IMG/VR virus record: IMGVR_UViG_3300024433_000057
Span: 1 to 23,064 of that record
Direction: 5' to 3' (one strand)
Source: a virus
Length of the DNA: 23,064 nt
A program made the translations under genes and the position numbers. Below are positions 14,883 through 20,098 of the stretch, piece after piece. Each line of letters starts with the position of its first letter. The stretch's first letter is position 1. The notes beneath the pieces are model-generated. The model was not told the DNA's origin. It saw nothing but the letters and a program-made list of their open reading frames with translations, and ran no database searches.

Positions 14883-17525
14883 ATGTCGAATCCAGAACAG
14901 GGACCACAACAGCAAGGCATCCTCGGTCAATGGCAGACCGTGGAGCTTGCTGTGCCCGATTTCCTGGAACCCACGCGCCAGGCAATCGACCAGTTCTTCA
15001 CGACGCTGGTCAATATCCTCACGGTTCTGGTTCAGGTTCTTGAGGTTCTGAAGGTTTTTGCAACGGGGCTTTTGGACCCCGTGGTTGCCATCGTTGAGCG
15101 AATTCAGCGGCTTATCGAAGCCCTCCTAAACGATCTCCGACAGGCGGGGGTTTACCTCCACGGGGATTTCTATGTCCTCAACGGCCCGGATTTCCGAGAA
15201 CTGCGTGGTGGCTTCCTTCAGTATGAACGACGGATGCTCAATCGGTTGACCAACCCGAACGATCCCAATCGACCCGACATCTCTGAGTTCTCTACGGTCA
15301 TTGCCGTATTCTTGTACGCTGGGACTGATATCCGGGGCGTCAATCGTATCATCCGGCTCATTTCCAGTATCCTGCGACTGTTTAACCGTCGTGTACCTGT
15401 CCCCCGTCTCCAAAATCAGGTCTACAACGTTCGTGCGACTTACGGGTATGACGGGGCAACCATCTTCTCGTATAACAAGAGCTTCTTTCGAGGGTTTAGA
15501 CCCCGCGGTAACGCGGGTGAGATCAACAACCCGGCAAGTCCTTACAATGCCGTGAACCTCACCTGGGAGATGGCACCGATCCCCGGTGGCACCATCTTCC
15601 CGGATATCCCTGTTTCCCCTCCTGCGGGATTCCTGGTTGAGTTCTCCACTTTGCGTCAAGGGCTTCCTCTCGTGTACGAACGCGCGATCGAGGGAACGAC
15701 GGAAACATTGGCACTGACCAATCCCTTGGCAAAGCGAGAAGCTGCGCAGATCATTGATGAGGAAGGCAACCCTGTGCTCCTCACAGGAGGATCCGATCAG
15801 GTTTTGGTCCGCGGGTCGGTTCAGTTCAACGATCCAATCATCAACTTTCAGGGGGAGACTCGACCGGATGCTACGCGGGTCTATGCGCTCAAGAATCTTG
15901 CAGACCCCACCCCTATCCCATTGGACCAACTCCAAGAGGGTGACAACTACTACCTCCAGCGTACATTCTTTGTCCCTGCTTCCCAAGGGATCTTCTTTGC
16001 GGGACGGCAGTACGGGGCCACGTTCACTTTCGATCAGATGCCTTTTGCCGCCGAGTTTGACGAGCAAAATGGGCGCGTGGTTCGAATCAATGACCGAGAC
16101 CGACCGGAGCAATTCTTTGTCCGAGTCCGCGCAGTCACCCGGGCAATCCGGTCCAACACGGACTGGCAATACCTGATTGACGAGACGACCCTCCGAGACC
16201 GGGAGGGCCCCGTCGCCACGATGAAGAACCCGGAGATTGACTTCAACGACCGGGGGCCTTCTTCCTCCGTCACGCAGATCTTGTTCCCGGATGCAAGTAC
16301 CGAGATCTGGCTTCGCGCCGTATCGGAAGCGTTGGCTCTTCTTGTGCTCGCGCGGTCAGATTTGACGGTATTCCGAGGCACAGAAGGACCCCTGGACTTT
16401 CCACCGACACCGGGGCAAACGGCCATTACCGGTGTGATCCCCACCCAATGGGGGCAGTTTGCGGGAACGGCCCGGTTGGAAACTCAAATGGAAGATCTGG
16501 CATCGTTCATGATGCCTCAACTGGTGGGGCGTCGCCAGATCCGAAAATACTTCGACGAAGCCGGAGTCGACCCCGCGACCTTCCGAAGAAAACTCTTTAT
16601 CAACGTCATCAACACGACGAATCGGTTGTTTACCAAAAACGCCCCGCCCTTGTCGACGCGGCAGTTTGCGGCAAACGCCGCTGAGGATCTTCTCAACTTC
16701 CGCGTGCTCTTTCAAGAGTCGGGGTTCTCCACCACATTGGACCCAAACGTCGATGGGGGGTTTAGCCTTCTAGAGCTTTTGACAAGGGATGACACCACGG
16801 AAGGTATCGGGGTGAACTCCTCGTCGCTAGGACTTGTCGGAGAGCGGGCTCAGGCTTTGGCATCTTTTCAATGCCGTAGCAATGCCGTGTTGCCACGATT
16901 CCCTCATATTTTCGAGGCTGTGAATCCGAATGCGAACGTCGTCGTAGGGTCGGTAGAGCATCTCCCAGTCGTCTACAAGCGTCGGGGCAGGACGATCCAA
17001 GAGGTTGCGTACGTGCGAAACTTGGTTCCGGATTCGGTATATCGAGCGGCGGCGACGGTTCTTCAACTTGCGGTAGGCCCCCAAGTATCTCCCCAGGAGC
17101 GTGGGTGGATCACGTTCCGGTTGTTCCCCCAAGGGCTTCCTGCGATTGACCAGTTCTTTGATCAGATCTTGGCGCTTTTGCGGAGCATCCAGGCTTCCAT
17201 CGAGAGCATTGCCGAGACGATCCGTAGATACATCGAATTCCTACAGTCAAGAATCTTGGAGCTTCAGGCATTCTTGAACCGAATCAACAACCTGATTCAG
17301 CTCCTTCTCCGGTTCTTCTTGTCCGTCACGCCCGCTGCGGGTCTTGTGCTTGTGGCTCCCGGAACTTCAGGGATTATCTCCGGTCTGGTAAGTGCTCAGA
17401 ACAAGCCGATTGAGCCCAACCCAGCCGAGCGTGACTCCATTGGCGGCGGGGTGGTCATCCTGGCCGGTGGGATCCCGAACATTGCTTTGGATATCTTCCG
17501 AGCCTTCTTCCAGGGGGACACCTGA
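14883..17525 (+). CDS. 880-residue tail/baseplate structural protein with helical ends
   Basis: I recognise the style of a large phage virion protein but not a named family. Residues about 28-85 form hydrophobic heptad-like helices (IDQFFTTLVNILTVLVQVLE and onward). Residues about 754-812 form a second helical bundle beginning with the same AIDQFF motif and rich in LL and I..I spacings. Between them lies a beta-rich region with a segment SPPAGFLVEFSTLRQGLPLV near 245-264 and a Gly-rich turn LTGGSDQVLVRG near 300. The C-terminus is hydrophobic and Gly-rich (VLVAPGTSGIISGL). The hydrophobic runs carry regular charges and look like coiled-coil or packing helices rather than membrane spans. The start immediately follows the 92-residue gene's stop (AGAGGT upstream as RBS); the TGA overlaps the second methyltransferase-fragment start. 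Probable baseplate wedge or tail-tube-adjacent component, by context. Confidence 0.88.
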   Translation: MSNPEQGPQQQGILGQWQTVELAVPDFLEPTRQAIDQFFTTLVNILTVLVQVLEVLKVFATGLLDPVVAIVERIQRLIEALLNDLRQAGVYLHGDFYVLNGPDFRELRGGFLQYERRMLNRLTNPNDPNRPDISEFSTVIAVFLYAGTDIRGVNRIIRLISSILRLFNRRVPVPRLQNQVYNVRATYGYDGATIFSYNKSFFRGFRPRGNAGEINNPASPYNAVNLTWEMAPIPGGTIFPDIPVSPPAGFLVEFSTLRQGLPLVYERAIEGTTETLALTNPLAKREAAQIIDEEGNPVLLTGGSDQVLVRGSVQFNDPIINFQGETRPDATRVYALKNLADPTPIPLDQLQEGDNYYLQRTFFVPASQGIFFAGRQYGATFTFDQMPFAAEFDEQNGRVVRINDRDRPEQFFVRVRAVTRAIRSNTDWQYLIDETTLRDREGPVATMKNPEIDFNDRGPSSSVTQILFPDASTEIWLRAVSEALALLVLARSDLTVFRGTEGPLDFPPTPGQTAITGVIPTQWGQFAGTARLETQMEDLASFMMPQLVGRRQIRKYFDEAGVDPATFRRKLFINVINTTNRLFTKNAPPLSTRQFAANAAEDLLNFRVLFQESGFSTTLDPNVDGGFSLLELLTRDDTTEGIGVNSSSLGLVGERAQALASFQCRSNAVLPRFPHIFEAVNPNANVVVGSVEHLPVVYKRRGRTIQEVAYVRNLVPDSVYRAAATVLQLAVGPQVSPQERGWITFRLFPQGLPAIDQFFDQILALLRSIQASIESIAETIRRYIEFLQSRILELQAFLNRINNLIQLLLRFFLSVTPAAGLVLVAPGTSGIISGLVSAQNKPIEPNPAERDSIGGGVVILAGGIPNIALDIFRAFFQGDT
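17512..17518 (+). promoter_or_regulatory. Ribosome binding site AGGGGGA for methyltransferase-fragment copy 2
   Basis: A purine-rich Shine-Dalgarno-like stretch lies 6 bases before the ATG at 17525, within the end of the 880-residue gene. It supports independent initiation of copy 2 at the TGATG junction. Copy 1 has only a weaker AGGA, so the two paralogues may differ in translation level. Confidence 0.5.
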
Positions 17526-17629
17526 TGCGCATTATCACAGTGATTCGAAAGCCCCTGTCTGAGGGGAACGTAGCCAAGAATTGTGTGAAGCACGGCACGG
17601 GGGCTTTGAATATTGACGCGGGTCGGGTC
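17525..17629 (+). repeat. Conserved block 1 of the methyltransferase-fragment paralogues (copy 2)
   Basis: Partner of 14158-14262, in direct orientation, 3367 bases downstream. By hand count 91 of 105 bases are identical, with many of the differences at third codon positions. Confidence 0.9.
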
Positions 17630-17959
17630 CCTACAGAAGACGATGTGAGTAATCACGGACGCAAACCCACGGAAAACGGGTGGGACCCGCGGATGTCGGG
17701 GGGGCAGCAGGCGGGGCAGACCGAAGGCCAAAAGCTCGGGCGTTGGCCAGCGAACTTGATACACGATGGTAGTGCCGATGTGGTGGAGAAATTTCCCCAG
17801 ACCAGCAGCGGCAAGATGTTGCCCACACATACGACCGCAGGGGTTGATGGTCGTGGGACGTTCGGAGCTGATGCGAAGGACGGGTTTACCACAATGGAGA
17901 CTTACGGAGACTCCGGCTCCGCCGCACGGTTCTTCAAACAGGTAGGAGGCAAGAGCTAG
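17525..17959 (+). CDS. Free-standing DNA-methyltransferase target-recognition-like fragment, copy 2
   Basis: The 144-residue protein is paralogous to the one at 14158. Block 1 (residues 1-35, RKPLSEGNVAKNCVKHGTG, then ALNIDAGRV) differs from copy 1 at three residues; block 2 (72-93, GRWPANLIHDGSADVVEKFP) at two; SAARFF is at 132-137. The parts between (36-71 and 94-131) share no convincing similarity with copy 1. As in copy 1, the catalytic DPPY-type and SAM-binding motifs of N6_N4-type methyltransferases are missing, and the tail (KQVGGKS) differs from the usual continuation into the SAM-binding half. The TGATG overlap with the 880-residue gene and direct abutment to the next ATG (TAGATG) place it squarely in the operon. 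An intact frame with mostly synonymous or conservative changes in the shared blocks suggests selection. Function unknown. Confidence 0.75.
   Translation: MRIITVIRKPLSEGNVAKNCVKHGTGALNIDAGRVPTEDDVSNHGRKPTENGWDPRMSGGQQAGQTEGQKLGRWPANLIHDGSADVVEKFPQTSSGKMLPTHTTAGVDGRGTFGADAKDGFTTMETYGDSGSAARFFKQVGGKS
17738..17803 (+). repeat. Conserved block 2 of the methyltransferase-fragment paralogues (copy 2)
   Basis: Partner of 14392-14457; 60 of 66 bases are identical. The distance from block 1 is shorter here (108 bases between blocks versus 129 in copy 1), so the intervening segment differs in length as well as sequence. Confidence 0.9.
17945..17949 (+). promoter_or_regulatory. Ribosome binding site GGAGG for the 314-residue gene
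   Basis: A consensus GGAGG lies 10 bases before the ATG at 17960, inside the last codons of methyltransferase-fragment copy 2. It supports that start and suggests good translation of the 314-residue protein. Confidence 0.65.
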
Positions 17960-18904
17960 ATGCCCTTCAACTACTTGGGGACCATGCGGGAGAACCAGTA
18001 TCGGTTCTTGCGTAACTTCCTACTCCGTGAGCGCCAGGCCGTTTCCGCTCGTCTTCGGTACATCAACTCGGAGCTGAGTAAGCTTGGCCGTGTGACGGTC
18101 ATTTACGAGCAGCAAACGACCCAAGTGCAAACACCGGAAGGTGCAGTGACGGACATTCAAACCGTCACCGAACGTCGTCAAGGCATCATCATTTCTGCGG
18201 GCTCCTCCTTGGAAAAGCTGGTGCAGGCATACATCGCCATGGGCGGAAACCCCAACAACGTTTCCATGTTTTTGACCCCAGATGACTTGCAGTTTGCCTC
18301 AGACCTAGACCCCGATGAAGATCCCGAGGTAAACCCGAACCAGATAAACACGGATATTGGCGTCCCCGACAACCCCTTTGACCAGCCGGGTGGGGGAATT
18401 GTGGGGGTGGAGTCCACAGATAGCTATGGCCCTGGCGGCCTGTATCGAGGTGGGCGCCCCAACTTCATCCGGGACCCCTATACCAAGATCGGTCGTTACA
18501 TCGATTTGGGGGACACGAACGCCAAGATTGCGATCAAGATGGACTATGCCCGACGATGGGCCACTCAGGAAATCAAAGAGCTGTCCCTCCTAGAGTCCCG
18601 AATTCTCAAACTGGCGGACCTTAGAGAGCAGCTCATCCAAGAGCGGGATGAACTGATTCAGCAAGCCGTAGGGGGATCCGTCCCAGACTATCCGAACCCG
18701 AATGACCCGGATCGGTACTCTCAAGCCCTCAATTTGACCAATATCGTCACTGAGATGGACCGGGTTTTCTACGTGACCGATGAAAACGGGAACCCGAACT
18801 TTGAGGCCATCAATTCAGGGACAGGGGACAACCCGACCGGAATCTCACTTTACGACACCCTCTTTCCCAATGACCCGGGGGAGGATCCATTTGTGACCCT
18901 ATAG
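17960..18904 (+). CDS. 314-residue helical protein, probable baseplate accessory; unknown function
   Basis: No family recognised. Residues about 12-42 form a basic amphipathic helix (FLRNFLLRERQAVSARLRYI), followed by a short beta/QT-rich stretch (about 44-80, including GRVTVIYEQQTTQVQTPEG). Residues 108-170 are low-complexity, rich in Asp, Pro, Asn and Gly (DLDPDEDPEVNPNQ) and probably unstructured. A long coiled-coil-prone helix runs from about 196 to 236 (EIKELSLLESRILKLADLRE). The last 60 residues are again Asn/Pro/Asp-rich. Two helices separated by a flexible linker suit a bridging or clamp role between larger structural parts; that is inference. It abuts the upstream stop with a good RBS and is followed after 15 bases by the gp25-like gene. 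Confidence 0.87.
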   Translation: MPFNYLGTMRENQYRFLRNFLLRERQAVSARLRYINSELSKLGRVTVIYEQQTTQVQTPEGAVTDIQTVTERRQGIIISAGSSLEKLVQAYIAMGGNPNNVSMFLTPDDLQFASDLDPDEDPEVNPNQINTDIGVPDNPFDQPGGGIVGVESTDSYGPGGLYRGGRPNFIRDPYTKIGRYIDLGDTNAKIAIKMDYARRWATQEIKELSLLESRILKLADLREQLIQERDELIQQAVGGSVPDYPNPNDPDRYSQALNLTNIVTEMDRVFYVTDENGNPNFEAINSGTGDNPTGISLYDTLFPNDPGEDPFVTL

Positions 18905-18919
18905 TTTCCCCCTGGTGAA

Positions 18920-20089
18920 ATGTCCTACGACATCCAGTTGGCACATGTGTGTCCGCACCTTACCATCGAGGAAGAGGTGCCTTTGGGGGATGACCGAAGG
19001 TCTCTAAACACCGCTCAGCCCATCGGGGTAAGCGATGCAGTGGTAATTCGGGCTAACGGGATCCCGATCCCCCCTTCGGGTCTGTTCAGTTTCGCCGAGA
19101 TTTTCAGCGGATTTTCGGGGCCTTTCAATATCGTGAAGTTTGAAAACACCTTCACGGTAGCGAATCGCACAAGTTCGGTTACGGTAGCGCTTCCGGTAGG
19201 AAGCCGAGTACCTACCTCTCGGGTTGTGGAGATTTTGAATGCGGCCTTCCGGAACCAAAAGGTTCAGATCCTTGCGGAGGACCGTGACGGGATCTTGAAG
19301 ATTCAGGACCTACTGGAACGGGGGCCAGGTAGTCAGATCAAAGTGAGTGGAGATGCCGCCCCTCTCCTGGGGTTCGTGGATCAAATCCGCGCCCGTGGAA
19401 GGCAAGTTTACCCTGGCTATGAGCTGGCTGAGGAGCCGAACTTGGTCACGCTTTCTGGGCTTACCGGTGTCAAGTCCATTACGACACGGTTCCCCAAGTT
19501 CAAGACGCAGATCCGTGGAAACCCCGTTTTTACGGTGACCTACCGGACATTCCAAAACAAGTGCCGTCGTTGTCAGTCGACCGGCATCGAAAACGACTAC
19601 CGTTTAGCAGCCTCGGGGGACCCTCTCTTGGTTCGTAACGAGGACAAGCTCAACCAAGATGTCCTCAAGATCCTTACAACGATCAAGGGATCCAACCCGT
19701 ACATTCCTGATTATGGGTCGATGATCCCGACCCGGATTGGTCTCAAGGCGCTTCCTGCAAGTCAGACGGTGATCAATGAAGATGCGGTATCGGCCTTGAG
19801 GCTGTTCCAGCGGATTCAGCTTCTTCAAAGTCAGCTCCAGGAAGTCTCTCCCCGAGAGCGACTCAATACGATTTTGTCGGTAGATACGACGATAGAGATC
19901 ACCGACCCAACGGTGTTTAGAACAAACGTGGTCTGCTCGAATGCTTCAAACGAGCCGGTAGTCATCACCACGGTATTTGCAGCCCCCGGCACTGCGGCAT
20001 TGGCCGGGTCCAATGGGCTTTCCCTTGGATTAGAGGGGCTGGGCCTCGATCCTCGTACACGCACACTCCCCGGCATCGCGGTAAGGTAA
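18920..20089 (+). CDS. gp25/GpW-like baseplate wedge protein with N-terminal extension and CxxC motif
   Basis: The 389-residue protein probably forms part of the baseplate wedge that joins the inner baseplate to the tail sheath. Residues about 240-350 resemble the gp25/GpW family: NEDKLNQDVLKILTTIKGSN, then PYIPDYGSMIPTRIG, the expected 'loop for helices - G..P..P.YG' pattern, followed by a long helix (VSALRLFQRIQLLQSQLQE) and beta strands (RLNTILSVDTTIEITDP). Just before it, CRRCQSTGIENDY (215-227) carries a CxxC that could be half of a metal site; only two further Cys are present (C11 in HVCPH, C339). The first 190 residues are extra compared with gp25-type proteins of about 130 residues, and contain an 'LN..DGILKI..LLGF' module shared in style with the giant protein. 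Start ATG follows a 15-base gap with only a weak GGTGA. It directly precedes the J-like gene, the usual phage order. Confidence 0.75.
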   Translation: MSYDIQLAHVCPHLTIEEEVPLGDDRRSLNTAQPIGVSDAVVIRANGIPIPPSGLFSFAEIFSGFSGPFNIVKFENTFTVANRTSSVTVALPVGSRVPTSRVVEILNAAFRNQKVQILAEDRDGILKIQDLLERGPGSQIKVSGDAAPLLGFVDQIRARGRQVYPGYELAEEPNLVTLSGLTGVKSITTRFPKFKTQIRGNPVFTVTYRTFQNKCRRCQSTGIENDYRLAASGDPLLVRNEDKLNQDVLKILTTIKGSNPYIPDYGSMIPTRIGLKALPASQTVINEDAVSALRLFQRIQLLQSQLQEVSPRERLNTILSVDTTIEITDPTVFRTNVVCSNASNEPVVITTVFAAPGTAALAGSNGLSLGLEGLGLDPRTRTLPGIAVR

Positions 20090-20098
20090 CTTTGAGCT

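Noticed and set aside
15502-15517. Perfect 6-bp GC hairpin with a GTAA (GNRA-type) loop
   Set aside because: It lies in the middle of the 880-residue coding frame, has no U-tract after it and is short. It is likely fortuitous and too weak to call a terminator or RNA element.
15126-16169. Minus-strand open frame of 347 residues opposite the 880-residue gene
   Set aside because: It is fully antisense to a frame with clear structural-protein composition and coupled ends. It has no recognisable motif and an unnatural Arg/Ser/Val/Cys mix, as expected from reverse reading of this GC-rich codon usage.
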